This document shows, in pieces, positions 11,285 through 24,121 of a stretch of 64,000 nt of DNA. The notes beneath the pieces are model-generated. The model was not told the origin of the DNA and made no database searches. It saw only the letters and a program-made list of their open reading frames with translations. The number at the start of each line of letters is the position of its first letter. The first letter of the stretch is position 1. Where the stretch lies: positions 16,581,655 through 16,645,654 of the forward strand of contig CM060081.1 in the NCBI GenBank assembly GCA_030533445.1, in the 5' to 3' direction. Made by a program: the position numbers and the translations under genes. The stretch comes from Cyprinodon diabolis. Its lineage: Eukaryota; Chordata; Actinopteri; Cyprinodontiformes; Cyprinodontidae.

Positions 11285-11509
11285 TGGCACAGAGCGTTGA
11301 CTCGGTCTCGATCGACACGTCGCTAATGACGTCCGTGTCCCAGAATGCAATCTGGTAAACAGAAATGGAAGCACCAGGAGAAGACCTCCTTACAAGCTGA
11401 ACACGGCTCTCATTTCTCTCCCACCGTCCTGTTTGTCGCTCGCTCCGTGCATCCAGTTGCTGTTCATCGTACTGGGGGCACATTTCGAGCTCCTCTACCC
11501 AGAGCCTCG
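11285..11509 (+). promoter_or_regulatory. atxn7: atxn7 promoter and non-coding first exon (5' boundary approximate)
   Basis: A GC-richer segment ends in a strong splice donor (CCTCG|GTAAGT at 11509/11510), and the first coding exon begins with an acceptor in the 5' UTR at 26136. It contains TGACGTC (CRE-like, 11327-11333) and TCCCAGAATGCA (11338-11349), the core of the ZNF143/THAP11 (SBS) promoter motif. No TATA box is apparent. The transcription start is inferred, not seen. Confidence 0.55.
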
Positions 11510-12714
11510 GTAAGTTCCCGGCGGTTGTCGCCCTTAGACCGCCGTTGTCCTGTCAGCCCTCTGGCAGCTTCGTGGCTAACGCTGGCCATGGCTGGCTCCA
11601 GGCTAACTTAGCCACCGCTGCTGTGAACTACCAGCCCTAGTCTCACTCTAAATGGAGCTAACTTTACGCCAAAAATGCCTGAACTTGAAAATGTTTTACC
11701 AAATAAAATAAAAAATTCATATTGTTTTATGATATAATCGACTTTAAAATATACATGTAGAGTTTACTTTGTGCTCTATGTAGTAAAAGTACAGGTGCAA
11801 CATTAGCTTAAAATGCTGGCAGTTGTTTTGGTTGCTGTCCCTTAGCTATTCCAGCACACCTGATTTATGCCAATTAAGGCATTTCTCAATTCAACTGTAT
11901 GACATGACATGCAGTTTATGCTGTAAATGCCCTAAATAGAATTAAAATAATTAAAATACCTATTTAATTTCAAGGCAAGAAGGAATTTAATGTTGGAAAT
12001 TAAGATGCTCACTGGTTTATACATTACCTGACGGTGGATACAGGTTTTATCTAATTAACAATGAAACACATTTGAACAAACTATAACAACCTCTTTATTG
12101 TTATAGGAAAAAGTTTTTTTCAAAATACTTAAATAATCTAATCAAACACATCAGACAACACGCTGATTCTAAGCTAATAACTGCATCCTTCAATACAGCA
12201 GCCTTTAAAACAATGGCTGTTTTATTTGCCTATTTATTTAGCTATTGCTTAATAGTATTAGTAGTACTTAGAAGTATTGAATATTTCTACAGAAATTATA
12301 TGTACTTAATAGGGATTAGATTTAGGGGCGTCCCGGTACAACTTTTTATGATTCTGATATAATACCAATATTGCAGCTTTGAGTATTTACTGATACTATT
12401 ATCCACATCAATCACACATACTTTGACTACTTAGTTTGCTTTGTGAGATGTTAGAAAAGGTGTGATTAAGTGTTATTACTCAGTCAGAAAACAGTAGTAA
12501 ACAAATGCAGGTATAATAATAACTGACCCATGTATTATTGACTAATAGGTTGCATAGACTTTAAACAAAAGTGGATAGAAGTGTTGCATTTTGATCAGCT
12601 TTTTAATAATGGAGGTTTTAGATGCAGGGCGATATATATTCTAATATTTGATTTTTGGCTGATATGTGTCAGATTTCCGATTTGTTTGTTTGTTTTTTGA
12701 GTTTTTACTAGTGG

Positions 12715-12825
12715 CTCGTTTTTCTGACAGTAGGCTGACAGAAAAGGGGGTATGAGAGAGGGGTAGAGACATGCGACAAAGGACCACAGGTCGGATTCGA
12801 ACCCAGGTTGGCCACGTCAAGGATT
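12715..12825 (-). mobile_element. tRNA-derived SINE fragment
   Basis: The minus strand carries GGGTTCGAATCC (B-box like, 12804-12793), followed by the tail phrase CTTTGTCGCATGTCTCTACC and CCCCTTT-type pyrimidine runs seen in many teleost SINEs. No intact tRNA fold is present. Confidence 0.5.
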
Positions 12826-15800
12826 GAAGGCTGATTTATATTTCGAAACCAGGTTATCTGCGTAGGTGTCGCAGTGAACAAAAAGACGTCCCCACCCCCT
12901 CCGCAGACACTCTGCTGCACCTCTCCCAAATTGTAGGTGACCGCAGACAGAACGCTGGCTTGTTTTGTCTTTTTGGGACTGTAGTTGCAGAAAAAAACTT
13001 AGGAAGTTGGACCAGATAGAACAGCAAGGTGTGCAAGAACGCTGGGACCCTTTTTCCACCTGGATCCCTGCTCTTTTTTTCCGTCATGTCCCTCCATTGT
13101 TTGACAAACTCGCCCCCATTTCCTCACCGCCTCAGCCGTATCTAGTCCCACAGCGGATAGTGCAGACCACTTCTCAAAACTGAGCATAAATCAAAAATGT
13201 CTGCGTCAAGCTCACTGCGACACACTGCCGCAGGGAATATAACCAGCCCTTTAAATGCCAATTTATAATTCTGACGCATAGCCTCTGCAACCGTCAAATC
13301 TGTTTCTGTGTGCGACCACGCTCCCCCGCGCGGAGGTTCTGCAACTGTCGTCGCGCACCTCAAAAAAATCCTGACTACATGTCAGACGGCCACAAACCCG
13401 CGCAGACCCTAAGTGGAAGTGCGCAGACAAAAAACAGCTGTGATCGGTCCTTGGTATGACCTTCCGGCGGTGTGTGTGGTGGTTCTCGATTCGGTGCCGG
13501 GGCGTGTCATTTTTAAAAACTGAGGAACTCCATTAACAGTTCCTCTTCGATGTCTAGCAACTCTAGATCTATCTCTATGACCGTGATATCTTTCAGATGC
13601 GCCATTGTTGTTTTGGAAGATAAACACTCCTGCTGGCGCCGCCGATGTTCTCGGAGTTCTCGAATTGGCTCCCCCTAGCACTTTGGTGGGAAACTGCTGT
13701 GCATCCCTTGAAATTCCAGACCGACGGTGCAGAAGCATCCCAGCAAAACTGGTTTGCGAACGGACCCAAGCGACATTAGATGTGTGCGGTTGCAGAGGTC
13801 TAATCTGCCCTTTAGGCCTCTATACATGGGTCATCAGCACTAACCACTGCGTCACTTGCACACCCAGATTTCCGATATTGAAATAATTTTAGATTGAGCC
13901 ATTCCTAAGCACAGTGTTAGGAAAACAGACAATGGTTGCATGGTGCTGAATATTGCAAATATGATGGCTGTAATTAAAACACACTTTCTTCACTCCTCCC
14001 CTTTATTCTTCATCATTGATGGAAATGTTCCCATCAGTCAACTGCCTATTAATCATTGGCTTGTCCGCTGACAGGTTTAGCTTTTTTTTGCGTATATATG
14101 TATGACTCGTCCAGTCCCTCATTTTGTTTTATCTTTTTTGACTTAGTCTGAATCTTTGATACCGGTGACCTGGGTTTGAATAACACTTTTAACCAATTCA
14201 ATGGCTTGATCCTCTTTGCCTTAAGGTTTGCCGATCAGGAATAATGCTTCACGTAAAGTTGCGCTTTTCAAAGATGCTGGTAAAAGTATCTTGCGTTTGT
14301 TGGAGCTTTGTCTACAGTGGCTTGCATCTTACAGTTAGCATCTTGTCAAGTGAGATGCCGCAGCGTGACATTAAACATTCCCTTTGTGTTCAAAAGCTTT
14401 ATATTGTGGAAAAAGTACAATTCTTCTGCAGAGAAGATAGATCAAACTCTTTCACAATAATGTTAAACATCAGTTTCCTCTTCTTGTAAACACGGCATAG
14501 TAGTCCCATATTCCAATGGCGGCATAAGCAGTGGTCAGTTTTAAGAGGCCATACAAGAACAATACCTTTGTTTTATTTTAATAATATCTTAAATCTTGAT
14601 CTATTTTAGTAATAGAAGTAGTAGGATTGGAACTAGAATCAGAAAAAAGAATTCAACATTACATAAAATGCTTAATGACGAGTAAAAATGAGAAATGTTT
14701 TCACAACCTGCAAGTTTTAGCCATAGCTGCTAATATCCCTCTTAAGTTGAGTTTTTTGGTTTTCTGTAAGAAATTGTGCAAAGTGTTTTTCACTCTAAGG
14801 CTTAATCAAATGGCATTTATCCAAATGCTAAGTATCTGAAATTGGAGAGCATAATCCATTTTCAAATGATTGAAATTATTCCTCAGCAGGTCATCAAGTT
14901 TTGAAGAAGCCTGTTGATGATGACCCTGACATTTAAATCAGATTTTGCTCCAGCTGAGGCTCTAAATCACATAGCAGATTGTCACCAAGGACAAAGGTTC
15001 GACACATCAGTTTAAAGGAACATTTTAAAAATCTACTGCGGTTTTTATTACAAAGGAATGAATTGACTCAGACCTGCGTTTAACTAATTTACCCTTAATG
15101 ATTATGTTTGTTGGTTATATGTTGTTGTTTTTTGTCTCCAGATATTCTATCCAGTGTGTGCACCAGTCTGCAAACATCCAAACTGATGAGGATTGGCTGA
15201 ACAAATAAAAAACAAACTTGCTGTTTCTTTCTTGTATCAAGGTAAGACCTCACAGCTTCATACATACCCTGTACATGTAGCACTTCCAGATATTAATACA
15301 GCAGTTGTTACACTTAAAGGTGTATATTTAGGTTTGGAAAGCAGCTATAAAGCGATTCTGGGTTTTGTGCCATTTAGTGAATTTCTGATTAACCTGAAAT
15401 ATTACCAAACTGTTGGATTCCTGCATAAAACACAATTACTAACAAAAAAAGGCATTATTTTATTCTTGTTTATTTTATCTGATGCTTCATTATGCAACCG
15501 CTCTACCTGAACTTTCTCATTTTATAATGTTCATGTTAACATGAATACCTAAACATGAAAATGATTCATGCCCACGTACTCCGTTCTCTGTCATCAACAT
15601 GCTGCATTGTGTGCGCTGGCAACCATGTGAACACATATGCTACAACCAGCAGATAGAGGGCAGCCTCTGAAGATGAAGGTGGAGGGGCCATAGGGAGTTT
15701 TAAAAGGATTCCCAAACTGCTGGACTGTTATGCTAAACTGAAGAGGGTTCTGTTTTTATTTTTCTACCCCATAAAATGCACTATCACTGCTGCGCTGCTG

Positions 15801-18179
15801 AGTAGCCCTCCCTCCCCGCTTCCCATAGCTGCAGGTAGATCTGAGCAACATCTCGCTTGATAAGTCCGCTATCGAGAGGGAGATATGGATGGATTCAGTT
15901 TGCAGAGAGGAAGAGATGGATGTGAAGGAGAAGGAAAAGAACTAAACTTGAACTCATTTCTCTTTATTTTCACAATTGCTTTATTTCCATTAGAAATAAG
16001 AAATGCAGTTAAAATTGCATGTGAAAATGTTTGATCCTGCAATAACTCTTGAAAACAATGTGTCAGCAGCGGATGTTAACACACAAGATAAAGCCATGTT
16101 TTAGCCGCGGCGCCAACTACTTCCGGTCCAGTTGCAGATCACATGAACTGTGCGATGCGGAAATTTTTTTTTTCCATTGTAGCTTTTTTCAAAATATGCT
16201 AATTTCGATGCGACTAAAAAAAAACAACCTGATGAAGTGCCAAAAAAAGTGTTTTTTTGAATTTATTTTTATCATTAAGATTTGTGCAATTTGATTGTTA
16301 GTGGAAAGGCAGCTAGTAATGCGCTTAGGTACTTAAACATGGTACCGTTTGATTTTACTACCCAGTAGTACCCACTTGGTCGATAATTGCATCGTAGACT
16401 CCTAAATCATACTGATATCACCTGAAGTCTCCTTCACATGACGTCTTGGTGCGTGAGCAGGTTTAATATCTTTTTTCTATAATTGGAGGACTGACTGAAA
16501 GGTCTTCATGAAATGTTAAAATTGTGCAATATTTTTTTCTGTAACCTAGCTCTACTTCAAACCGATGCACGACTTTTTACCCGACCTGTCTGCATTTTTT
16601 GTCATCATGAGCCTGTTTCATTAATGTTCTCTAACAAACCTCTGTATTCTCCACAGAACGGTTGAGTTTACACCAAGATACATTCATACACAGGGAGACT
16701 CTAGTTCACCCATTAGGTTTCATCTGAAAACTATTGGTTTCATTGGGGCTTTTGTGTCAGCCCTTCAAACCCAAGCATCAAATCCAGCCTGACACTAAGG
16801 TTGGGCGATATGTAAAAATATTCCGACCGCTATATTCTTCAGTCCAACAAATGGCAAAGGATGATATATTTGTGCAGGGGATGGTGGGCAAAGACAAGCA
16901 CACCATCAGAGTGCGTCTTCTGCACCACTGGTAATATTGTTAACCACCTGTGCACACTGCACCTGTGCACAATAACGTAATCATGCTTGTTTTCTTGTCA
17001 AAAATGTACACGTTTTGTCCCGTGGGAATTGTTTCCTCTTCTCCAGTTCTGAATATTATACGGGAAATTATAGTTTTTTGATCGTTATTCATTCGTTTAT
17101 CTGACTGCGCAAAATCGAACAGACTGAAAACTGAGGTGAAGGTGTTTTTTTACGTAAAGGGCGCTTCACTGGAGTAGATTATTTTTTAAAATTTTTTTAT
17201 TTTTCTAATTTTGTATTTATTGTGTTAAAATCAAATCTCTATCAGATGGGGCGGCCTGTTAACACACTTAAAGTAAAACTCCTTATCTCTCTGCTTCTGG
17301 TTCGGCAGTAAAAGAAAAAAAAAAAACGGCTAGTCTCTACTTTGGATCAGTTCCTTTCTTCTGTCTCAAGTTTAGGTAGATAAATCCCTGCTGCACGATG
17401 GAGTTTGTCTACCATTAAAAACAGCTTTTTTTTGTTGTGGGCGCGTCTTAATCTCTAGGTCCAAAAAATTAAAAAACAACATCGCTCTTAAAAAAATTTT
17501 TGTTGAAGGGCTGTATCTATCTTTGTTGGTCAGTCACCAAATCTTATCTGTAAAATGAAATGCATAAGGTCCTAAAGGTCCTAAAGTAGAGGTATTTTGG
17601 ATTGCACAAAGTGGCTGGAATTGTAAAATAAGCAGGGGTAAATTTATAATACCAGAGCAGAGTGCTCTTTGTGAATGAAATTACGGAATTGAAGGTTTAT
17701 GTCAAACTTGTCTAACCAGTCCCTTTTAAAGTCTTGAAAATGCTGATGTGGCTCCATGTGAAAATGAGTCTGACACCCATAATCTTGGGGGATCCCTTTT
17801 TCAGACTTTTCTTTGTTGACAAAAATAAAACCTCCTAAAGCTGGCCCTGAATTTGATTTAGATTTGAAAGTAAGTTGTCGACAGTTTCCACAAGCCTGAC
17901 TTACTCTTGTCATTGTTTACTGCCAGTATTTATTAGATTGTCTGAGAGATTCAAGTTTGACAAAAAGCCGAAACAACAGAAATCTGTGAGGGGGCAGATA
18001 CAAGCTTTACAGCATCCTATTTAGTGTGTGAGGAAATACCAGGCTGGTACAGGGAACGGATGGTAGCTGTTTTGCCTTAATTATTTTGTAGTGCTAGTAG
18101 AGTTGTTTGATTCTGTGGACTATGGAAATGTTTGGGGGACTTCTAACTTGTTGATACTCTTAGTATTCTGCCTTAAAGC

Positions 18180-18250
18180 TCCATCCATCCATCCATCCAT
18201 CCATCCATCCATCCATCCATCCATCCATCCATCCATCCATCCATCCATCA
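18180..18250. repeat. (ATCC)n microsatellite
   Basis: About 17 units. Unlike the tract at 2055, no LINE body is recognisable beside it. Confidence 0.95.
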
Positions 18251-19019
18251 GCATGCATGCACGCATACTCGTGTTATGGCAGATTAGAGACCTTGTAGCT
18301 TTATTGCTGAAATGTAACAATCAGTACCTCCTCTCCCTGTTCATTCTGCATCTCTTCGTGTATGCCTGCCTATTCTTGAGAAGGCAAACACATACATACA
18401 GATTTAATTTTATGAGCTCTTAATGGGTTAAAGTGGTGGATGACTAAAACAGAGAAATGTAAATACGATGTGGGGAAAGTCTGACTGATGAGTACTGACT
18501 GCAAACTGAGCCCAATGAAGGTATGAGTAATCTCTGAAGCATTATTTCAGTCCCAGCTGGGTCGTATATCCTCCCCCAAACTTAAGTATGAACATTGTTC
18601 ACGCTTGAAATGAAGATTGGGTGAAATAATTTTGCAAAAAAAGGATCATTGCAATTTATGTGAAATTTACTGTTGAATTATGATAAATCTTATGATAAAC
18701 ATTCAATTTATTTTGCTGATTTCAGTTGTAAGTTAAATAATTACAGAAAGAAGCAGAGATACAAAAGGCACTACACTGGAAAAACCTTTTCTATCTAAGG
18801 AGAACCAGTTGATTGCATCGAGCCAGTCATCGTCAGAAAAACAGGCCGATATCAAATATCTATAAACAAAGGTTTTGATGGCAGAAGCACAACTTGTATA
18901 TCTCTCCAGGATGGTCTCACAGCCAAACAGGAACAGACTAGATGAAGCTACTATGAGAAAAAGCAGAGAGAGCATAACATTAGAGATTTAACTAACAAAT
19001 TCTGCAGAGTGGGAGAATA

Positions 19020-19470
19020 GAGAGATAATGAAGCAGAATGATGAAAAATGATGTCCTCCAGCAATCTAAGCCCATAGCAGCATAAGGATAACCTGAACCA
19101 ATTTAACTATACGCTTTATCAAAAAGAAAAAAAATTTAAGCCTACCTTTAAAAGTAGACGGGGTGTCTGCCTCACGGACCTGAGCCTGATGACTAACGAC
19201 TTGCCTCCCATTCTACTTTTGGAAATTCTAGGAACCACTAGTAAACCTGGAGATTGAGAGCAAAGTGCCCTGTTGGGAATATCGGAAACAATCATATCAC
19301 TGATATTAGATGGAGCTTGGCCATTTAAGGCACTATATGTGAGAAGGAGGATTTTAAACTCAGGATTTAACAGCAAGCGAATGAAGAGAAGCTAGCTTTT
19401 AATTTTCATCAGAACTCTTGCTGCAGCGTTTTGGATCAGCTGAAGGATTTAGACTACAGTTAAAATAAAT
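19020..19470 (-). mobile_element. LINE reverse-transcriptase C-terminal fragment, copy A (antisense)
   Basis: The minus strand codes FKILLLTYSALNGQAPSNI, then LLVVPRISKSRMGGKSL. This is the familiar fish LINE C-terminus (KILLLTYKALNG...APSYL...VPR) but has lost the expected AFS..APxLWNSLP run through frameshift. A related fragment lies at 23345-23640 in the same orientation. Confidence 0.65.
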
Positions 19471-21024
19471 ATTAAAGTGTATATTAAAGTCCTTTTAGGT
19501 AGGTATAAAATGAAGCCTGGTTAATACAGAAAGTTCTGTGATGGACCTCATTTCAACAACCGGCAAAGGTGTAAATAGCAAGCAAACGACATGGCCTAGC
19601 ATCTTGCAGGGAAATGTGATTTACACCAGTGCTGTGTACTGGAATGTGGTGGCACAACCAGTATCATACACAAGCGCACAAGCGCACTGCTCTAACCCAG
19701 GAGGCCAATACTCCCCCAACATCTGCTTATTCATTTATGGAATTTGTAATAAGATTTTCAAAAAAATAAGATTGTTTGATAGTTCAACAAATATTAACTC
19801 TAAAGTCTTGCTGATGAAAAATAAGTTTTGTTAATAAGGAACAGGCTTGTGTGTTTTGTTTATTGTTTTTGTTTGTGGCTTAGTCCTCTACTCTCTTTGT
19901 TTCTATAATATCGGAAAAACCACCAAATGCTGACAAGTCAGCTATGAAATAGAGCAACATGGATGCCAATCATGTGCCGACATCCTGTAACACTCAGACA
20001 TTACTGCTGCAGCACTTTACTTTCACTTTCAGGGAGTTTCTCCAACACTTCCTCAGCAGCAGGAGCCTAGACTGCACTGGATGAAAAATTATTTTCCAGG
20101 CTCGCTGCAGAAGGACAAATAGACAGTGAAAACTGATTGTTAAAAGACAATTGGAACAAAACTTTGATTCCCCCAAACCAGCATAAGAGCAAAGTTCTCG
20201 ATTTGTAATGAAATACTAGAGCAAGCGTGGCCTATCTGAAAAGAATTGTCCTTCAATATTTGTTTAAAAAAGCAAGATCTTCTCATAGAGCTGGAAAAAG
20301 GAATCGTCTTACATCAAAAGCCAGACTGCTCACTTAGTGGTGTGGAACGTCATATAGTTTCTATTGTGGTTTAAATTCAGGCGATCTTTGTTTACCAAAA
20401 ATTCATATCATTAAGAAAGAATTTTTATTTTTATTAAGCATATGTTTACGCATTTATTTTTCATTCCTGAGATTATTTTTATTTTAAATATAACTGCATT
20501 AAGTATGGGAGTTAATAGATTGCACATGTGGCTCACAGACGTATAAACAGACATTTGGCTCATTAAAAGCATGTATAGTGGACCTTTAAAGTTTGCTTTT
20601 CTTTACCTCTGTTTAAGATTTTGTTGTTTTTTTTTTAACACGTCCCGGATGAGTCACCAGTGTGCTCCAGCAGTATTTTTGGTACTCCAAGTTCACCACT
20701 GATCCAGTTTTTTTCTCGACCTTCGAAGAGGGCTCTCATTTTGGTTTCCTGGACTCTACTGATATCATGTCTTTGTAGGTTGAATTTGATATTTCTTGCA
20801 ATCTTCTTTTGAAAGTTGTATAATTATGCATGCAGTTTCAAGACAGCTCAGGAGTGAGTTTACAGATGACCTTTAACACTCAAGGAGAAGAAATTCATAT
20901 TTGACTGAAGTCTTTGCTTTTGATAGCAACAACTGATAGACATTTATCTGATAGACACTGTGATTATATCTACTACAATTATATTCCTTTTATAAATCAA
21001 AGTTCAATGTGTAAATAGACATAG

Positions 21025-21105
21025 ACAAACTTTATTGTCATTTTTTATACCCAGAGTGTATACAAAACGAAATTTCGCATTTGCAAAATAAGACTTACAA
21101 AATGG
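21025..21105 (-). repeat. Short interspersed tail (AATGACAATAAA type), copy 1
   Basis: The + strand reads ACAAACTTTATTGTCATTTT, then CAGAGTGTATACAAAACGAA and ATTTCG. The same string occurs, diverged, at 24295-24360. It is typical of the 3' end of a fish LINE/SINE family; no body is visible. Confidence 0.5.
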
Positions 21106-21490
21106 AAATTTTACAGAAAATCTTGCATCACATTGTTTTATTTAAAATAGAATTTACTAATTTATATTCACTTACATCGTGTGATTTTTAATGGTATGTT
21201 ATTCACTGTTAAGCCTTGTTTTGTCTTGTTAATATAGAAAGTGAAAGTAAATTTAACTGTCTCATGCAAAGACTTCTTAAAAGGATAAATAATGGGGTTT
21301 TATAAAGAAATAGTATTGAGCTAAAGGTTTTTTTTACATTGTATTGTCTTTAAACAATGCTGAATTGTCAAATAAGATCCTTACATTTGGGCATAACTTC
21401 AGTGTCCCACTTGCTGCCGTGGAGCCCGGCGCACAGGGGCCCACTTCCTTATTCTTTGCTGGAAGAAGCTGTTTTCAAATATGTGAAATA

Positions 21491-22819
21491 CAGGTCCTTC
21501 TCAAAATATTAGCATATTGTGATAAGGTTCATTATTTTCCATAATGTAATGATAAAACTTGAACCTTCATATATTTTAGATTCATTGCACACTAACTGAA
21601 ATATTTCAGGTCTTTTATTGTCTTAATATGGATGATTTTGGCATACAGCTCATGAAAACCCCACATTTCTATATCATGAAAAAGGTCTCTAAACAAACTA
21701 TGCACCTAATCATCTGAAAAACAAATTAACTCTGAACACCTCCAAAAGATTCCTGAGGCCTTTAAAACTCCCAGCCTGGTTCAGCACTCAAAGCCCCAAT
21801 CATGGGTAAGACTGCTGACCTGACTGCTGTCCAGAAGGCCATCATATTTCTGTACAAATAGGCTGTTCCTAGAGTGCCGTATCAAGGCACCTCAGTGGGA
21901 AGTCTGTGGGAAGGAAAAAGTGTGGCAGAAAACGCTGCACAACGAGAAGAGGTGACCAGACCCTGAGAAAGATTGTGGAGAAGGACCAATTCCAGACCTT
22001 GGGGGACCTTTGGAAGCAGTGGATTGAGTCTGGAGTAGAAACATCCAGAGCCACCGTGCACAGGCGTGTGCAGGAAATGGGCTCCAGGTGCCGCATTGCC
22101 CAGGTCAAGCCACTTTTGAACTAGACACAGCGGCAGAGGTGCCTGGAGGAAGACTGGGGAGAAGGAAATGCCAAAATACCAGAAGTCCAGTGTTTAGTAC
22201 CCACAGTCAGTGATGGTCTGAGGTGCCATGTGAGCTTCTGCTGTTGGTCCACTGTTTTATCAAGAGCAGGGTCAATGCAGCTATCAGATTTTGGCGCACT
22301 TCATGCTTCCTTCTGCTGAAAAGTTTTATGGAGATGAAGATTTCATTTTCAAGCATGACCTGGCACCTGCTCACAGTGCACAAACCACTGGTAAATGGTT
22401 TACTGACCATGGTATCACTGTGCTCAATTGGCCTGCCAACTCTCCTGACCTGAAGCCCATAGAGAATCTGTGGGATATTGTGAAGAGAAAGTTGAGAGAC
22501 GCAAGACCCAACACTGTGAATGAGCTAAAAGCTGCTATCGAAGCATCCTGGGCCTCCATAATACCTCAGCAGTGCCACAGGCTGATTGCCTCCATGCCAT
22601 GCCGCATTGAAGCAGTCATTTCTGCAAAAGGATTCCTGACCAAGTATTGAGTGCATAACTGTACACAATTGTATGAAGGTTGACTTTTTTTTTGTATTAA
22701 GAGCACTCTTCTTTTATTGGTCGGATGAAATATGCTAATATTGTGAGATAGGAATTTTGGGTTTTCATGAGCTGCATGCCAAAATCATCCCTATTAAGAC
22801 AATAAAAGACCTGAAATAT
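21491..22819 (+). mobile_element. Tc1-like transposon, inactive, right end truncated
   Basis: The left end starts CAGGTCCTTCTCAAAATATT right after a TA dinucleotide. Long terminal repeats of about 200 bp include AAAATCATCC and GACCTGAAATAT. The transposase is broken. It opens MGKTADLTAVQKAIIF (21801) then hits a stop, with part of the helix-turn-helix missing. RKKCGRKRCTTRRGDQTLRK follows in another frame. A deletion near 22130 removes the segment with the first catalytic Asp. FKHDLAPAHSAQTTG and NSPDLKPIENLWDIVKRKLR (second Asp and the third acidic residue of DDE) remain in 22291-22650, ending GFLTKY. The outer right terminal repeat is lost at 22819, where LINE sequence begins. Confidence 0.9.
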
Positions 22820-23340
22820 GGCAGCGCGGAGCGGGACAGAAAGAGACTGAGCAAACTAGCAAGAAAGGCTCCTAGGCTACACTCTGAACTCTGTGGAAGA
22901 AGTAGCTGAGAGGAGGGTGCTGTCCAGGCTTACATCCATCATGGAAACACTTCCATCCTCTGCACCAGACTGTAGAGGAGCTGAGCAGCTCCTTTAGTGA
23001 AAGACTTTTACACCCTGTTTGTAAAAAGGAGCGCTACCGTAGGTCATTCATCCCTGCTACAACCAGACTCTACAATGTGTTGTTTCTATTTGACACCCAG
23101 TGCAATAACTATTTATAAATACAAATCCATCTGTATGAATACCCATGTAAACACCCTGTGCAATAACCCTTTATAGTAACACTACAAAAAAAGCTGTCAT
23201 ATGTGGATGCTCTATATATACTTTATATATCCCATGCACCTTTTTCTTACTTTGACACATTCTTCTTCTCCTTTGACTATTTGAGCTGATGTAACAGGTA
23301 CATTTCTCCACTGTGAGATCAATAAATGCAATCAATCAAT
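22820..23340 (+). mobile_element. LINE 3' end (L2/CR1-like), sense
   Basis: The + strand codes pieces such as SVEEVAERRVLSRLTSIMET and, out of frame, RYRRSFIPATTRLYN. A 3' UTR rich in TGCAATAA repeats follows, ending CCACTGTGAGATCAATAAAT and a CAAT tail. The start coincides with the break in the Tc1 right end. Confidence 0.65.
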
Positions 23341-23344
23341 AGAT

Positions 23345-23640
23345 ATATGTTCTCCAGCAGTCTAGGCCTATAGCAGCATAACTATAGAGATGGTTCTAGA
23401 TAACCTGAGCCACTCTAGCTATAGGCTTTATCAAAAACGTAAAGGTTTAAGCCTACTCTTAAAAATAAACGGGGTCTGCCTCAAGCACTAAATCTCGTAG
23501 TTGATTCCACAGGAGAGGAGTCTGATAACTAAAAGATCTGCCTCGCATTCTACTTTTAGAAATTCCAGGAACCACTTGTAAATCTGCAGATTGAGAGCGA
23601 AGCGCTCTGTTAGAAGGAACAATCATACCTCTGTATAAGA
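23345..23640 (-). mobile_element. LINE C-terminal fragment, copy B (antisense)
   Basis: Shares with 19020-19400 the phrases TCCAGCA(A/G)TCTA, ATAGCAGCATAA, GCTTTATCAAAAA, TTTAAGCCTAC, ACGGGGT(GT)CTGCCTCA and GAAATTC(T/C)AGGAACCACT. It keeps the 'VDSTGEE' region that copy A lacks but ends earlier. Confidence 0.6.
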
Positions 23641-24121
23641 TGATTATACATTGTTAGACTATTAAGATATATTTTATGTCTGCAGCATATTTGTTAAGTT
23701 AAGGTATATAGGAAAGAGGAAGGCTATGTTAAAACTAGGAAGAGCAATGAATATGATTAAGTTTACTTTTTTTCAGACGTACTTACTAATGAGAGATGTG
23801 TGCATTTGTGTTTTGTTATACAAAATATGATTTGTATTTATACCAGTTGATTCTATGTAATAAGTTGTTTGTATTCACACAGAATACACACAAATTGCTT
23901 TGTCCGTGTCATTTTCTGCTTTGCACTGTGTGAAATCTACAGAATTGTGCATTTTTAGATTTTCTTTCATTAAAAAACATTACGTTTATTTTAAAGCATG
24001 TAGTGAAGAAAAAGAGAAAATATAAATAACTTTTTTTTAATATTCTTAAAGTAGTACAGTATCCAATGACAACAAATATGTGTGCTATTATCAGTATTTG
24101 TTTAAAGGCTATGCTTGTATA

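Noticed and set aside
15193..15510. 105-codon open frame in atxn7 intron 1
   Set aside because: No similarity to a known protein that I recognise, no splice context, and AT-rich composition typical of random frames.
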